Made by a program: the position numbers and the translations under genes
Shown here: one piece after another, positions 36,186-46,825 of the stretch
Layout: every line of letters starts with the position of its first letter
How positions within the stretch are numbered: position 1 is the stretch's first letter
From: Photorhabdus akhurstii
Lineage (GTDB): Bacteria; Pseudomonadota; Gammaproteobacteria; Enterobacterales; Enterobacteriaceae
Length of the DNA: 64,000 bases
Reading direction: 5' to 3'
NCBI RefSeq assembly: GCF_018448925.1
Contig: NZ_RCWE01000020.1
Coordinates: 1 to 64,000, forward strand
The notes under the pieces: model-generated
What the model was told of the DNA's origin: nothing
The model's database searches: none
The model's input: the letters and a program-made list of their open reading frames with translations, nothing else

Positions 36186-37127
36186 ATGTCAACTAAAACC
36201 ATCCGTATCGCAACCCGGCAAAGCCCTCTGGCTATGTGGCAGGCGCTGTATGTTCAGCAAAAACTACAACAATGTCACCCAGATCTGAAAGTTCAACTGG
36301 TCCCGATGGTAACCAAGGGCGATGTTATTCTGGACACGCCTCTGGCAAAAATCGGAGGAAAAGGGCTGTTTGTCAAAGAGCTAGAATTAGCTCTGCTTGA
36401 GGGCCGAGCCGATATCGCTGTCCATTCAATGAAAGATGTCCCGGTCTCTTTTCCAGAAGGGTTAGGTCTGGTCACTATTTGTGAACGTGATGATCCTCAT
36501 GATGCTTTCGTCTCTGCCAAATATCCTTCTCTTGATGAATTGCCAACAGGCAGCATTGTCGGCACATCAAGTTTACGCCGTCAGTGTCAACTCCGTGAAT
36601 TACGTCCTGACCTGATTATCCGTGACCTTCGGGGCAATGTTGGAACCCGCCTGAGCAAGTTGGATAATGGTCACTATGATGCAATCATCCTCGCCGTCGC
36701 AGGATTGAAAAGGTTAAAACTGCATGAGCGTATCCGTACGTCATTGACGGCAGAACAATCATTACCTGCCGTTGGTCAAGGAGCGGTAGGAATTGAATGC
36801 CGCCTTGACGACCAACAAACACAAACTCTGTTAGCGCCATTAAACCACTATGATACAGAAATCTGTGTTCTTGCCGAACGTGCGATGAATACCCGGCTAG
36901 AAGGAGGCTGCCAAGTACCAATAGGTAGCTATGCCGTTTGGCAGGATGGGAAAATCTGGTTACGGGCATTGGTTGGCGCACCTGATGGCAGCGTTATGAT
37001 TCGCGGTGAGAGAACGGCTTTACCAAAAGATGCTTGCCAGGCAGGAATTGAATTGGCAGAAGAGTTGTTAGAGCGGGGCGCGCGGGAAATTCTAACCGAA
37101 ATTTATCGAGGAAATCCCCCCACATGA
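36186..37127 (+). CDS. hemC: Porphobilinogen deaminase
   Basis: Predicted 313 aa (E. coli 313 or 318 depending on start). It polymerises four porphobilinogens to hydroxymethylbilane. The dipyrromethane cofactor cysteine is Cys242 in [30 protein letters not shown] and [11 protein letters not shown] are diagnostic. Its stop overlaps hemD (ATGA). First gene of hemCDXY. Confidence 0.97.
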   Translation: MSTKTIRIATRQSPLAMWQALYVQQKLQQCHPDLKVQLVPMVTKGDVILDTPLAKIGGKGLFVKELELALLEGRADIAVHSMKDVPVSFPEGLGLVTICERDDPHDAFVSAKYPSLDELPTGSIVGTSSLRRQCQLRELRPDLIIRDLRGNVGTRLSKLDNGHYDAIILAVAGLKRLKLHERIRTSLTAEQSLPAVGQGAVGIECRLDDQQTQTLLAPLNHYDTEICVLAERAMNTRLEGGCQVPIGSYAVWQDGKIWLRALVGAPDGSVMIRGERTALPKDACQAGIELAEELLERGAREILTEIYRGNPPT

Positions 37128-37864
37128 ACATTCTGGTGACTCGCCCTGCTCCTGCCGGAGAGGAACTAGTCAGAAAGTTACAGGCTGCGGGAAAAACAGC
37201 TTTCAGCGCACCTTTAATCAATATTCACCCCGGTTCAGAGCTGCCACAGCTCGCTGAGAAGCTTAACCATCTAAATACCTGTGATATGGTATTTCTGTTG
37301 TCAAAAAATGCAGTTTATTATGCAAACTCACAGTTAAATAAAATTAATCTGTCATGGCCCGGCAAGCTGATTTATTATGCTATTGGCAGATCAACCGCTC
37401 TGGCTTTTCATCAACTAACGGGTATAAATGCTATCTGGTCATCAGAGGGTGAGACCAGCGAAATCCTGCTAAAACTACCATCACTACATCAGGTTGAAAA
37501 TAAACAAGCTTTGCTGCTCAGAGGAAATGGCGGACGTGAACTTATTGCCCGGACGCTGACAGAAAGAGGCGCCACAGTTAATTATTGTGAATGTTATTTC
37601 CGCCAGCCAGTAGACTACCCGGCAGCAGAATTCAGTGCCCACTGGCAAAAGTATGGAGTACAAACTTTAGTTGTAACCAGTGGCGAAATACTGCAACTGT
37701 TATATAACTTAATACCCGAAAGTGATCGAAACAGGTGGTTATTGCATTGCCGCCTGATTGTGGTAAGCGAGCGTCTTGCACATACCGCCCGGAACTTGGG
37801 CTGGCAGGATGTTAAAGTTGCAAAAAGTGCAGATAACGACGCCTTAATTCAGGCACTAGAATAA
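37124..37864 (+). CDS. hemD: Uroporphyrinogen-III synthase
   Basis: Predicted 246 aa (E. coli 246). It closes and inverts ring D of hydroxymethylbilane to uroporphyrinogen III. It begins [20 protein letters not shown] and contains the two-domain pattern with [20 protein letters not shown] and [15 protein letters not shown]. This family is poorly conserved; the hemC overlap makes the call firm. Confidence 0.95.
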   Translation: MNILVTRPAPAGEELVRKLQAAGKTAFSAPLINIHPGSELPQLAEKLNHLNTCDMVFLLSKNAVYYANSQLNKINLSWPGKLIYYAIGRSTALAFHQLTGINAIWSSEGETSEILLKLPSLHQVENKQALLLRGNGGRELIARTLTERGATVNYCECYFRQPVDYPAAEFSAHWQKYGVQTLVVTSGEILQLLYNLIPESDRNRWLLHCRLIVVSERLAHTARNLGWQDVKVAKSADNDALIQALE

Positions 37865-37884
37865 ACTGACATGGGATGCCCACT

Positions 37885-39009
37885 ATGACGGAGCAAAAAC
37901 AGTCCGCCGAGACAGTTGAACAAACAAAAACTACGGTTGAAAACTCGCAACAGCCCGAAACCGAGCCTCAAAAGCAAAAACGTTCTGGCACGCTAAAAAA
38001 CATGATTGCTATTGCAATCATGCTGGCAATCGGCGGCGGTCTTTATTATTACGGACAGCAACAAAGCCATTTACTGAGTGCGGAGAACCATGAGCTACGC
38101 CAACAACTGGAATCACTGAAACAACAGCAGTCACAGGATAAACAGCATATTGAAGCGCTGTTTAAAGAACAATCACAGGCTTTAAGCCATTTCTCCGCAC
38201 AAAATGAGCAACTGGGTAATAGCCTACAAGAGTTACAGGCCAAAATCTCTGCGTTATCCAGTTCTGATGTAAAAAGCTGGCTACTAGCACAAGCTGATTT
38301 TTTGGTCAAAATGGCAGGCCGGAAATTATGGAATGATCAAGATATAGTCACTGCCGCGGCTCTGTTGAAAAATGCCGATGCCAGTCTCGCTGAAATGAAT
38401 GATCCAAGCTTGATTGAAATCCGTCGAGCAATTACACAAGACATCAGTACATTATCCGCCATTAGTCAGATTGATTTTGACGGCATTATCCTGCGAGTTA
38501 ATCAGCTTTCTAACCAGGTAGATAACCTGCGTCTGGCTGACAATACAACCGATGGCTCGCCAATGGACGAAGATAATGATGAATTAACCGGTACGTTATC
38601 TGAATGGCGCCAGAATCTGAGCAAAAGCTGGAAGAGTTTCATGGATAATTTCATTACCATCCGTCGCCGGGATACCGCAGCAGAGCCATTACTGGCGCCA
38701 AATCAAGATATCTATCTACGCGAGAATATCCGAGCCCGCCTGTTGATTGCCGCCCAAGCAATACCACGTCATCAAGGTGAAGTTTTTAAACAGTCATTAG
38801 AAACGGTTTCAACTTGGGTTAGAGCTTACTTTGATATCAACGATCCCAATACCAAAGCATTCCTGGAAGAAATCGATTCATTAAGCCAACAGCCTGTTTC
38901 CATCACTGCGCCAGACCAACTTTCAAGCCAGCCTTTACTGGAAAAATTGATGCAAACCCGGGTTCGCAGCTTACTTTCCCAATCCTCTGACACCAATCAG
39001 GAGGGTTAA
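37885..39009 (+). CDS. hemX: HemX membrane protein
   Basis: Predicted 374 aa from ATG 37885 ([13 protein letters not shown]), matching the E. coli start; an ATG three codons earlier is possible. It has a charged cytoplasmic N-terminus, one transmembrane helix ([18 protein letters not shown]), a long Gln-rich coiled coil, and a conserved domain ([52 protein letters not shown]). Earlier databases call it uroporphyrin-III methyltransferase, but it lacks a methyltransferase fold. Its role beside haem genes is unclear. Confidence 0.94.
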   Translation: MTEQKQSAETVEQTKTTVENSQQPETEPQKQKRSGTLKNMIAIAIMLAIGGGLYYYGQQQSHLLSAENHELRQQLESLKQQQSQDKQHIEALFKEQSQALSHFSAQNEQLGNSLQELQAKISALSSSDVKSWLLAQADFLVKMAGRKLWNDQDIVTAAALLKNADASLAEMNDPSLIEIRRAITQDISTLSAISQIDFDGIILRVNQLSNQVDNLRLADNTTDGSPMDEDNDELTGTLSEWRQNLSKSWKSFMDNFITIRRRDTAAEPLLAPNQDIYLRENIRARLLIAAQAIPRHQGEVFKQSLETVSTWVRAYFDINDPNTKAFLEEIDSLSQQPVSITAPDQLSSQPLLEKLMQTRVRSLLSQSSDTNQEG

Positions 39010-39012
39010 GTT

Positions 39013-40245
39013 ATGCTGAAAGTTCTATTACTGTTTGTGGTACTCATTGTTGGTATTGTGCTTGGCCCAATCGTTGCCGGCCATCAGGGATATGTTCTGA
39101 TTCAAACCGACAATTACAACATTGAAACCAGTGTTACCGGCCTGTTCATTATATTTGTTCTTTTACAACTGGCACTCTGCCTCATTGGCTGGTGCTACCG
39201 TAGAGTTATACGCACAAGCTCACGTACCCGTGGCTGGTTCCTTGGACGCAAACGCAGCCGTGCCCGTGCTCAAACAAAAGCAGCGCTGATCAAACTGGCA
39301 GAAGGTGATTTCAAACAAGTTGAGCAATTACTGACCCGTAACGCTGATCATGCAGAACAACCTGTGGTCAACTATTTACTGGCGGCTGAAGCAGCTCAAC
39401 AACGCGGGGATGAATTCCGTACCAATCAATATCTGCAACGTGCGGCAGAAGTCGCAGACAATAATCAGTTACCGGTGGACATTACTCGTGTACGCATTCA
39501 ACTTGCGCAAGGTGAAATTCATGCAGCCCGTCATGGTGTAGACAAGCTATTAAATCAGGCTTCGCGCCATCCAGAAGTCTTACGCCTGGCTGAACAAGCT
39601 TATATGAAATCAGGAGCTTACCAGTCACTGATTGATATACTACCGGTAATGGAAAAAATCCATCTACATGATGAGTTACAAATTCACAAATTGCGCCAGC
39701 AAGCCTATATCGGTCTGATGAATCAGTACATGGCAGAACAAGGCAGCGAAGGCTTAAAACGTTGGTGGCATGATCAAAGCCGAAAAATTCGCCATGATGT
39801 GGCTTTACAAGTTGCAATATCTGAACATTTAATTGAATGTGATGACCATGAGACGGCACAAAAGATCATTTTGGAAAGTTTAAAACGCCAATACGACGAA
39901 CGTTTACTCTTATTGATCCCACGCTTAAAAAGCGAAGATCCAAAGCCGATACAAAACGCGCTAGATCATCAGTTAAAACAACATGGTTCAACTCCCCTGC
40001 TAAACAGTACGCTTGGACAAGTTGCTTTGCGTCACGGAGAATGGGAAAAAGCAGTAAAAGACTTTAAAACCGCATTAGCCCAACGTCCTGATGCACATGA
40101 TTATGCCTGGTTAGCAGATGCATTGGATAAACTGCGTAAACCTGAAGAGGCCGCACAAGTTCGGCGCGAGGGATTAATGCTCACTTTGAAGCGCGAGAGT
40201 AATGTAGTGAAGAGTGATCTCGTTAATAGCAATAGTATCAGCTAG
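39013..40245 (+). CDS. hemY: HemY tetratricopeptide-repeat membrane protein
   Basis: Predicted 410 aa (E. coli 398). Two N-terminal transmembrane helices (VLLLFVVLIVGIVLGPIVAG and LFIIFVLLQLALCLIGW) are followed by TPR-like helical repeats (EGDFKQVEQLLTRNADHAEQ, RHGEWEKAVKDFKTALAQRP). Enterobacterial HemY is not the Bacillus protoporphyrinogen oxidase of the same name; it is thought to organise late haem-synthesis steps. Last gene of hemCDXY, followed by a strong terminator. Confidence 0.95.
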   Translation: MLKVLLLFVVLIVGIVLGPIVAGHQGYVLIQTDNYNIETSVTGLFIIFVLLQLALCLIGWCYRRVIRTSSRTRGWFLGRKRSRARAQTKAALIKLAEGDFKQVEQLLTRNADHAEQPVVNYLLAAEAAQQRGDEFRTNQYLQRAAEVADNNQLPVDITRVRIQLAQGEIHAARHGVDKLLNQASRHPEVLRLAEQAYMKSGAYQSLIDILPVMEKIHLHDELQIHKLRQQAYIGLMNQYMAEQGSEGLKRWWHDQSRKIRHDVALQVAISEHLIECDDHETAQKIILESLKRQYDERLLLLIPRLKSEDPKPIQNALDHQLKQHGSTPLLNSTLGQVALRHGEWEKAVKDFKTALAQRPDAHDYAWLADALDKLRKPEEAAQVRREGLMLTLKRESNVVKSDLVNSNSIS

Positions 40246-40309
40246 CACTGTAACGTTGTGATCTCTCATCCATTGCCATTTTTATTAGCAAACCTTCATG
40301 CCGCTGATT

Positions 40310-40335
40310 AAAAATGCCCCACACGGGGCATTTTT
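40310..40335. terminator. Bidirectional terminator between hemY and the TM2-domain gene
   Basis: AAAAATGCCCC and GGGGCATTTTT pair over 11 bp with a 4-base loop (ACAC), giving a T run on both strands. It ends hemCDXY on the plus strand and the convergent TM2 gene on the minus strand. Confidence 0.92.
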
Positions 40336-40638
40336 CTAACCATATTTTCTGGCAAAATCTTCATCGGAAGTGCAAAGATAAATAATAAATTCAATAAATG
40401 CGATAAGTACAGGGATAAATGTCCAGCAAAATAGCAGATATAAAACCCCCATACCGATTTTGCCCAGATAAAATTTATGAGCGCCAATGTAACCAAGAAA
40501 AAACGCCAACAGTGCAGCAACAATTCGGTTTTTACTACCAGAAGAATAAGCCTTTATCATTGCGCCACAATGTGGGCATGATTGTGCAGACTCATGCAAC
40601 ATTCGACCACAACCAAAGCATCCAATCATTTTTGACAT
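40336..40638 (-). CDS. Zinc-ribbon TM2-domain membrane protein
   Basis: Predicted 100 aa. The N-terminus has a zinc-ribbon CFGCGRM...CPHCGAMI (two CxxC knuckles). The rest is a TM2 domain: two transmembrane helices around LGYIGAHKFYLGKIGMGVLY, with the conserved GxHxFYLG turn. TM2 proteins are small inner-membrane proteins of mostly unknown function. The gene is not at this place in E. coli. Its start is preceded by AAGGGAAA. Confidence 0.88.
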   Translation of the reverse strand: MSKMIGCFGCGRMLHESAQSCPHCGAMIKAYSSGSKNRIVAALLAFFLGYIGAHKFYLGKIGMGVLYLLFCWTFIPVLIAFIEFIIYLCTSDEDFARKYG

Positions 40639-40784
40639 TAATATTTCCCTTAAGATAAGTTTAGGAACGAAGTAACCGAATTAATTTTATAGCAAAAAAC
40701 TAACCATCATATTTTCAGTTGTGTTTATATTAGATAGTAATACCTAAACAGTATATAAACCTACCAAATATATCTTTTAGAAAT

Positions 40785-41001
40785 AAAAAAAACACCTACC
40801 TTAAAAACAAAGATAGGTGTACAAATACAATCAGGTCTACAGACGGATAGTGCCTCACTCAACGTTGAGTCCGGCCGGCGATGAAAAGAAAGTTATATCT
40901 TACTCATCTGTGACATGGACAATAGGCACCGATAATCGGCTCTGCATCATCCCTGGGTTTATGAAGCATATGCAATCATAAGAAATAGGATGAGCATCTA
41001 C
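40785..41001 (-). ncRNA. glmZ: Small regulatory RNA GlmZ
   Basis: The minus strand from 41001 begins GTAGATGCTCAT, as E. coli GlmZ does, and carries the conserved blocks GATGCAGAGCCG (E. coli GACGCAGAGCCG) and CAACGTTGAGTGA (plus 40856-40868). It ends in a terminator: stem 40792-40820 and eight T. About 217 nt (E. coli about 207). It sits downstream of, and opposite to, hemY, as in E. coli. GlmZ base-pairs with the glmS leader with Hfq to activate glucosamine-6-phosphate synthase, and is cut by RNase E with RapZ unless GlmY protects it. The region has no ORF. Confidence 0.9.
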
Positions 41002-41010
41002 TCCTATAAT

Positions 41011-41029
41011 AATGCATTTAGCGTGCCAA
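41011..41029 (-). promoter_or_regulatory. Sigma54-type promoter of glmZ
   Basis: The minus strand reads TTGGCACGCTAAATGCATT: GG and GC separated by exactly 10 bases, the invariant -24/-12 spacing of RpoN promoters, with the GC 12-13 bases before the predicted start. A TATTATA stretch just downstream could also serve as a sigma70 -10, so the promoters may overlap. Confidence 0.8.
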
Positions 41030-41122
41030 CTTTTATTCAAATGAAAGCTGCCTCGCTTCATCAGCTATTTCTCTATTTATTACAACAAGAAATCGAATCA
41101 CCACAAAATCCATTTTATGCAC

Positions 41123-41203
41123 TGTCTCTTATTTGAGACAAAACATAAGGCATTTATTATTTTCATTATAATTCAATTCGTTATAAGTCTCTTATTTGAG
41201 ACA
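41123..41203 (-). promoter_or_regulatory. Two GlrR-type activator sites upstream of glmZ
   Basis: TGTCTCTTATTTGAGACA at 41123-41140 fits the GlrR (QseF) consensus TGTC-N10-GACA exactly. A second copy with one altered base (AGTC-N10-GACA) is at 41186-41203, with the same internal ten bases. The sites are 63 bases apart, six helical turns, and 120-200 bases upstream of glmZ, as for a sigma54 enhancer. Confidence 0.8.
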
Positions 41204-41371
41204 GCCAATATATCAATTGTCGTCAAAATACAAAAAATAAGAAATTCCCATATAAAACAAATAGTTATTTTCAAAAAATAATCCACTAAATTTTCATCAG
41301 CAGAGAACAACTTGAAGGTACATGGATAGGATAAGGAAACAAAAAGTCGGGGGGGACAAAAGGGATAAAAC

Positions 41372-41396
41372 GCAAAAAACCCTGCAATGCAGGGTT
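41372..41396 (-). terminator. Terminator of the tRNA operon
   Basis: On the minus strand AACCCTGCA and TGCAGGGTT pair and run into TTTTTTGC. It lies 12 bases past the end of the proline tRNA. Confidence 0.85.
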
Positions 41397-41407
41397 CTTT
41401 TAGAATT

Positions 41408-41484
41408 TGGTCGGCGAGAGAGGATTCGAACCTCCGACCCACTGGTCCCAAACCAGTTGCGCTACCAAGCTGCGCTACTCGCCG
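41408..41484 (-). tRNA. proM: tRNA-Pro (UGG)
   Basis: 77 nt including the encoded CCA. The acceptor stem is CGGCGAG/CTCGCCG, the anticodon loop TTTGGGA carries TGG, and the T-loop is GGTTCGAATCC. Last gene of the argX-hisR-leuT-proM operon. Confidence 0.97.
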
Positions 41485-41515
41485 AAATTTTCTGTATCTT
41501 CTTTTCTCTTTTTTA

Positions 41516-41602
41516 TGGTGCGAAAGGGGGGACTTGAACCCCCACGTCCGTAAGGACACTAACACCTGAAGCTAGCGCGTCTACCAATTCCGCCACCCTC
41601 GC
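41516..41602 (-). tRNA. leuT: tRNA-Leu (CAG)
   Basis: 87 nt with CCA and the long variable arm (TGTCCTTACGGACG) of class II tRNAs. The anticodon loop holds CAG. The acceptor 5' side is GCGAGGG and the 3' side CTTTCGC, so the inner pair differs from the E. coli gene. Confidence 0.95.
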
Positions 41603-41617
41603 GTGTCATAAAAAAGA

Positions 41618-41693
41618 TGGGGTGGCTAATGGGACTCGAACCCACGACAACTGGAATCACAATCCAGGGCTCTACCAACTGAGCTATAGCCAC
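41618..41693 (-). tRNA. hisR: tRNA-His (GUG)
   Basis: 76 nt with CCA. The acceptor stem is GTGGCTA/TAGCCAC, the discriminator is C, and an extra G is encoded before the 5' end (G-1), the histidine identity feature. The anticodon loop TTGTGAT holds GTG. Confidence 0.96.
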
Positions 41694-41768
41694 CATAACA
41701 GCTATTTACTGCTAAATACTTAACTACCAACAGCGTAATACACCACCGCAGCTCTTGCACGCAAATAA

Positions 41769-41845
<77 letters not shown>

Positions 41846-42002
41846 TTAACGCCGTTGCGGATGGGGATAGTACGGATTTAATGATCTACTGTCCAGCGCT
41901 TTTTTAAAGAAATGATGCGTTTGATTACACCTTGTTCATTTCGTAGATAAAGCCAGCCCTTAATTTCCCTACTCACTACCACTGTGACAGTAAATCAGTC
42001 GA

Positions 42003-43379
42003 TCAGACCTTGAGTTTTTTACCGTTAAAAAACGTCACCAACCAATAAATCAGTGACACTATCAACAAAAATCCCCCACCTACCAGCAATGAGAAACGGG
42101 TATCCGGGTTAATTGCCATACCAATCAACACACAACATAAAAATGCCAATGTCAGATAATTGACATAGGGGAACAGGATAGATTTAAAACCATGTTGTTT
42201 CAGTGCTTGTTGATGGTGCTGACGAAAACGCAATTGGCTCATCAGAATAACAAACCACGGCACCATTCCCGGTAACACGCTGGCACTGTATACATAAACA
42301 AAAACCGCCTGCGGATTTGGGATCAAGTAATTCAAACTAGAGCCTACTATCAAGCACAGGATTGTAATAGCAATACAGATTACCGGCACCCCATTCTTTG
42401 ACAATTTCGTCAGTGATGAAGGTAGCTGACGGTTTTGTGCCAGCGCATAGAGCATCCTTCCACCACTGTACATGCCGCTGTTACAGCCGGAAAGCGCAGC
42501 CGTCAATACAACAAAGTTAATCACGGCTGCCGCTGAGGTGATCCCGACTTTGGTAAATGTCATTACAAACGGGCTGCCCTGTGAACCCACTTCTGTCCAC
42601 GGAAATAATGTAACGACAATAAAGATCGCGCCCACGTAGAAAATCAGGATACGCCAGAGAATATTGTTAATCGCTTTCTTCAATGTCACCTGAGGGTTCT
42701 TCGCTTCCCCCGCAGTGATACCAACCAACTCCACCCCCTGATAAGAGGCAACCACAATACAGAGCGCAAACAAAAACCCTTGCCAATCACCCGCAAAGAA
42801 ACCGCCATGCGCAGTCAGATTATCTAACCCAATAGGCTGCCATTGATTACCAATACCGAAAAATATCAATCCCAAACCAATCAGGATCATGACGATAATT
42901 GTGGTCACCTTAATCATCGCAAACCAAAATTCCAGCTCACCATAAAGACGTACCGCCGCAAGGTTAGCCAAAGCAACCAATGCCACCGCAATCAATGCAG
43001 ATACCCACTGGGGCAGTTCAGGGAACCAGAACTCAGCATAAACCCCGATAGCCGTTATTTCTGATATTCCTACCGCTACCCACATAAACCAATAGCCCCA
43101 AGCGGTGAGGCATCCCCAATATGGGCTGAGATATTTATGCCCAAAAGAGGCGAAAGAACCTGTGACAGGTTCAAGAAACAGCATTTCTCCCATCGATCGC
43201 ATAATGAAAAAAACAAAAATTCCGGCAATAATATAAGCCAGCAAAACGGAAGGGCCAGCCCATTTCAGTGTACTAGCCGAGCCCATAAACAGACCGACAC
43301 CAATTGTGCCGCCTAATGCGATCAGCTCTATATGACGGGCTTCTAAGCCCCGTTGCAAGCTATGTTGTTGATCTGCCAT
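42003..43379 (-). CDS. thrP: Threonine/serine permease ThrP (YifK)
   Basis: Predicted 458 aa, twelve helices, APC family. The start is ATG 43379 ([20 protein letters not shown]) with AGGGA upstream; the open frame continues further but without homology. It matches E. coli YifK through the whole length ([55 protein letters not shown]). E. coli YifK/ThrP takes up threonine and serine. It lies between wecG and argX, as in E. coli. Confidence 0.94.
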   Translation of the reverse strand: MADQQHSLQRGLEARHIELIALGGTIGVGLFMGSASTLKWAGPSVLLAYIIAGIFVFFIMRSMGEMLFLEPVTGSFASFGHKYLSPYWGCLTAWGYWFMWVAVGISEITAIGVYAEFWFPELPQWVSALIAVALVALANLAAVRLYGELEFWFAMIKVTTIIVMILIGLGLIFFGIGNQWQPIGLDNLTAHGGFFAGDWQGFLFALCIVVASYQGVELVGITAGEAKNPQVTLKKAINNILWRILIFYVGAIFIVVTLFPWTEVGSQGSPFVMTFTKVGITSAAAVINFVVLTAALSGCNSGMYSGGRMLYALAQNRQLPSSLTKLSKNGVPVICIAITILCLIVGSSLNYLIPNPQAVFVYVYSASVLPGMVPWFVILMSQLRFRQHHQQALKQHGFKSILFPYVNYLTLAFLCCVLIGMAINPDTRFSLLVGGGFLLIVSLIYWLVTFFNGKKLKV

Positions 43380-43477
43380 AAATTCCCTGTCCATTGTTAT
43401 ATGTTGTAATGTGTAAATAAAAACGCACAAGACTGATGTTAATCAGCCATAAAAAGGTCAGGGATCAAAACATGTTT

Positions 43478-43492
43478 TTCCACTGAGTGGAA
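43478..43492. promoter_or_regulatory. Perfect palindrome upstream of thrP
   Basis: TTCCACTGAGTGGAA is a 15-base perfect inverted repeat with a one-base centre, about 100 bases before the thrP start. The one-base loop and lack of a T run argue against a terminator for wecG, so an operator is more likely. I cannot name the regulator. Confidence 0.35.
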
Positions 43493-43635
43493 TAAAAAAT
43501 TATCCAATAATTAACTACAAATAGTGAAAACCCGGCAGGATCAAACTGTTAGATAAATATTGTGGAATAAATTCATTGTATCGACTGACGAAAGCATCAC
43601 CTGTCGAAAATTCACACAACAGGCAAGAAGCGGAT

Positions 43636-44373
43636 TTACAGACGACCACTGTAATAATATCCAAGAAATTTCAGTAATTTAAACTGGCGACGAATACGGC
43701 TCGGTTGTGATAACAAGCGATAAAGCCATTCAAGCCCCAAATTCTGCCATGCTTTTGGCGCACGTTTTACATGGCCGGTAAATACGTCATAAGTACCGCC
43801 AACTCCCATATACAACGCATCCGAATGAATTTTTCGACAGTCACGCATAAAAACTTCCTGTTTAGGCGATCCCATTGCAACTGTCACAATCGCCGCACCG
43901 CTGGCATGAATCCGTTCAAAAACAGCATTACGTTCTTCTGGCGTGAAATAACCGTTCTGGCTGCCAACAATATTGACGTTCCACTGAGCTAGCAGTTTAC
44001 TTTCCGTCTGTTCCAATATCTCTGGTTTACCTCCAACCAGAAAAATAGGCGTGCCTTCTTTGCCGGCACGCTCCATGATGGCTTCCCATAAATCAGCACC
44101 CGCTACACGAGAAATTTCAGCACCCGGGTATTTACGGCGAATAGCACGTACAATACTGATACCATCAGCATACAGATATTCTGCGTCACTCAGCAGTGTA
44201 CTTAAAGCTTGATCTTCCTCTGCCGTCAGAACTTTTTCCGCATTAATCGCAACTAAAGTACCCGTTTTTACCTGTCCGCGTTGAAAAATATGGTCAAGAA
44301 AGTGCGCCATATCGCGGAAGCCCCAAATATTCAAACCACGAATACTGTATTTAGGAATATTGTTTAGCTCCAT
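43636..44373 (-). CDS. wecG: UDP-N-acetyl-D-mannosaminuronic acid transferase
   Basis: Predicted 245 aa (E. coli 246), WecG/TagA/CpsF family. It adds ManNAcA to lipid I of enterobacterial common antigen (ECA). Landmarks are [28 protein letters not shown] and [16 protein letters not shown]. It overlaps wzyE by 10 bases and is the last gene of the wec operon. Confidence 0.96.
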   Translation of the reverse strand: MELNNIPKYSIRGLNIWGFRDMAHFLDHIFQRGQVKTGTLVAINAEKVLTAEEDQALSTLLSDAEYLYADGISIVRAIRRKYPGAEISRVAGADLWEAIMERAGKEGTPIFLVGGKPEILEQTESKLLAQWNVNIVGSQNGYFTPEERNAVFERIHASGAAIVTVAMGSPKQEVFMRDCRKIHSDALYMGVGGTYDVFTGHVKRAPKAWQNLGLEWLYRLLSQPSRIRRQFKLLKFLGYYYSGRL

Positions 44374-45743
44374 TTTCTTTCCTCACATTGCAGCGGACGT
44401 TTTTGTGATACAACCAAGTTGCTAGTCAGATACTTTTTAATCAGCCCCGCACTCTCAAATAACCAGTACAACAACTTAGCAATTACCAGACATAAGCCAA
44501 AAATAATACAGAAAAACACCACACGGGAAACAAATGAATCCACTCCTTCGCGAGCTAACACAATCATGTTGAAGATCGCGCCAAAGCAAAATGCCTGCAA
44601 GATAGCGGCCTTATAACGATTAGTCTCCTGTTTTCCTAATTCATAAATCCAGTCAAACCACTTAATTATCAATCCAACAACAATCGCACCAACCGGAATA
44701 AACAACACGCCCCCCATCACAACCAGAGAGCCTATCAGAGTCGGGGAGATTGCCAGACCAGAGTGGTTATCCAGTACTTCCCAAGTAAAATAATTCGCAG
44801 AATTCAACACAGCATCAGGTCGTCCTGGCCAAAGCCAACTTGGAATAAAGACATAGAAATCACGGATAATAGGCGCTAACCCCTGAAAATCAATTTTGTC
44901 GTAGTTATTCAGCAGTAACGCAAAATTTTCCCACGGTGAGAAAGTATCCCTTGTCAGGTAGAGGAAAGTATAAAACGCTTCTGCACCACTGACATCCAAA
45001 CTATAACGTTTGAGCGCCAACCAAAACATGCCAACAATCCCTATTGCACCCGCCGTTACCAACATCCACAAGGTTATCCAACCACGCACAATGCCAATAA
45101 ACAGAAACAACGCGAACGCAATGATAATATTAGCCCGTGTTCCGCCAACAATGACATAAGTCAGTATCCCAAAAGCAACTGTGCTCATCAGAAAAAACAG
45201 CCAACGTAACTGTGTCGGCTTCAAGAAATAGACCACCAACATGGCAGGAATAAAGAAGTAAAAGAACCGTTTTAGGGCAACACCGGAAACCTGACTGGAA
45301 AAAATTTGACTGTACGACTGTAACTTAAACAGTAGAAAACCATTTTGCATAAAGAACAGCCCCACTGTCACCACCGCAACTGATGCCAGTAGTAACCATG
45401 TAAAGTTAGTTTCTACCCGGTTCATGGTAAATACCGGTGCTTTAGGCTGTATAGACGGCTTTCTTAGCCGTGTTTTATAACTGACGTAATAAATACCATA
45501 AAAACAGGTCGAAGCCAGTAGAGCATGTAGTAAGGCATCAACAGGCACCACTTCAACATCAAATTGGAAAACTAATAGACACGTCAGCGGGAAGCCAAAA
45601 TAGAATGTCAGCAAATAAAGCAATGAGAAGAATATATTAAAATTAAAACGTACACGCCGGAATTCCTGATAAGTCAACGTCAGGATGAAAACCAGTGATA
45701 TCAAGTAAACAACAAATAATCCGCCAAACTGCGTTAAAGTCAT
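44364..45743 (-). CDS. wzyE: ECA polymerase WzyE
   Basis: Predicted 459 aa, about eleven transmembrane helices (E. coli WzyE 450). It joins trisaccharide repeat units of ECA on the periplasmic face. [19 protein letters not shown] and [13 protein letters not shown] are recognisable WzyE blocks. It overlaps wecF by four bases (ATGA). Low conservation is normal for polymerases; operon position confirms the call. Confidence 0.94.
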   Translation of the reverse strand: MTLTQFGGLFVVYLISLVFILTLTYQEFRRVRFNFNIFFSLLYLLTFYFGFPLTCLLVFQFDVEVVPVDALLHALLASTCFYGIYYVSYKTRLRKPSIQPKAPVFTMNRVETNFTWLLLASVAVVTVGLFFMQNGFLLFKLQSYSQIFSSQVSGVALKRFFYFFIPAMLVVYFLKPTQLRWLFFLMSTVAFGILTYVIVGGTRANIIIAFALFLFIGIVRGWITLWMLVTAGAIGIVGMFWLALKRYSLDVSGAEAFYTFLYLTRDTFSPWENFALLLNNYDKIDFQGLAPIIRDFYVFIPSWLWPGRPDAVLNSANYFTWEVLDNHSGLAISPTLIGSLVVMGGVLFIPVGAIVVGLIIKWFDWIYELGKQETNRYKAAILQAFCFGAIFNMIVLAREGVDSFVSRVVFFCIIFGLCLVIAKLLYWLFESAGLIKKYLTSNLVVSQKRPLQCEERKWS

Positions 45744-46825
45744 TGCTGCTCTCCCACCGCTTTCGCTAGCGCCTGCCGCCAGCCATCAATAAAGTTCGGG
45801 CTAAAGAAAGCTATCGAGTTTCTGTCTAAAGAGAGCATCTGCCGTTGCGCTTCCGCAATCAGCTGGTTATCTAAAGGATCACCAGCGAAAAACACCGGCA
45901 CTTGCTGTTCTGTCAAATCTTGCCAAAAAAGATTCTGACGACTGAGTACAAATGGCACGCCAAATTGTATCAACAGACAAATTGTTCCAATCCCTTGCTG
46001 GCGATTAAACATGAAATACCCTAAATCACAACGGCTCAGTAATGCCAGATAATCATCAAACGCCATATTTTGCTTAATAATGTTCAAATTTTCTGGCCGG
46101 AACAGTGATAAAGCAGCTTGTTCGACCTGATTAATATAAACCTGATTGTTTTCGGGATAACCCATTGGGATAATGATTCGCACCTTATCGCCAAACTGTT
46201 TATGAATAGTTTTCAATGCCGTAATATGGCGGTTCGATCGATCACCGGAATTCCCCAACAAAATGGTCATTTTGCCATCTTCAACAGGTGTTCTTTCTGC
46301 AATTGCCAAAGCAGGTTCCATTCTGGTTGGAAAATAGAGCAATGATGTTGGTACGTTCGGATGATGTTGAGAATAAAAATAGAGATCTCCACGAACCGCA
46401 AACACATGCCCTACCCGACGCTGTGCCAGACGACGCAAGAAATAGAATAGACGGAATTTTAACTGATTGGAGTCTTCATACAGATCAGCACCCCAGGCAT
46501 GCCACCAAAACTGATTACGTTTGATTTTTCCTGACAACAGCGCCAACCACAAACTTACATTAAATTGGCCGTGAAAAAAAAACCGACAATCTCTATCTGA
46601 ACGGGCTTGAACAATAACAGCCTGCGCCAGAGATTTTTTACTGTCGAAGAATTCCATCTCCAATGCCGGGCAATCATCCAATAAAGCTCGATTCCTGGTC
46701 ACCACCATAAACTTCGGTTTGGCTAAAAAACCAATTTCTTGTGCTAAGACGTCATTAAAAAAGCGCAATACTGTTCGATTGTGATGTGGAATATCAGATC
46801 CCAAAACATGAATTAGGGTTGTCAT
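45740..46825 (-). CDS. wecF: TDP-Fuc4NAc:lipid II Fuc4NAc transferase
   Basis: Predicted 361 aa (E. coli 359). It adds the third ECA sugar, 4-acetamido-4,6-dideoxygalactose. Recognisable parts are [30 protein letters not shown] and [11 protein letters not shown]. Four-base overlaps with wzxE and wzyE show tight coupling. Confidence 0.95.
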   Translation of the reverse strand: MTTLIHVLGSDIPHHNRTVLRFFNDVLAQEIGFLAKPKFMVVTRNRALLDDCPALEMEFFDSKKSLAQAVIVQARSDRDCRFFFHGQFNVSLWLALLSGKIKRNQFWWHAWGADLYEDSNQLKFRLFYFLRRLAQRRVGHVFAVRGDLYFYSQHHPNVPTSLLYFPTRMEPALAIAERTPVEDGKMTILLGNSGDRSNRHITALKTIHKQFGDKVRIIIPMGYPENNQVYINQVEQAALSLFRPENLNIIKQNMAFDDYLALLSRCDLGYFMFNRQQGIGTICLLIQFGVPFVLSRQNLFWQDLTEQQVPVFFAGDPLDNQLIAEAQRQMLSLDRNSIAFFSPNFIDGWRQALAKAVGEQQ

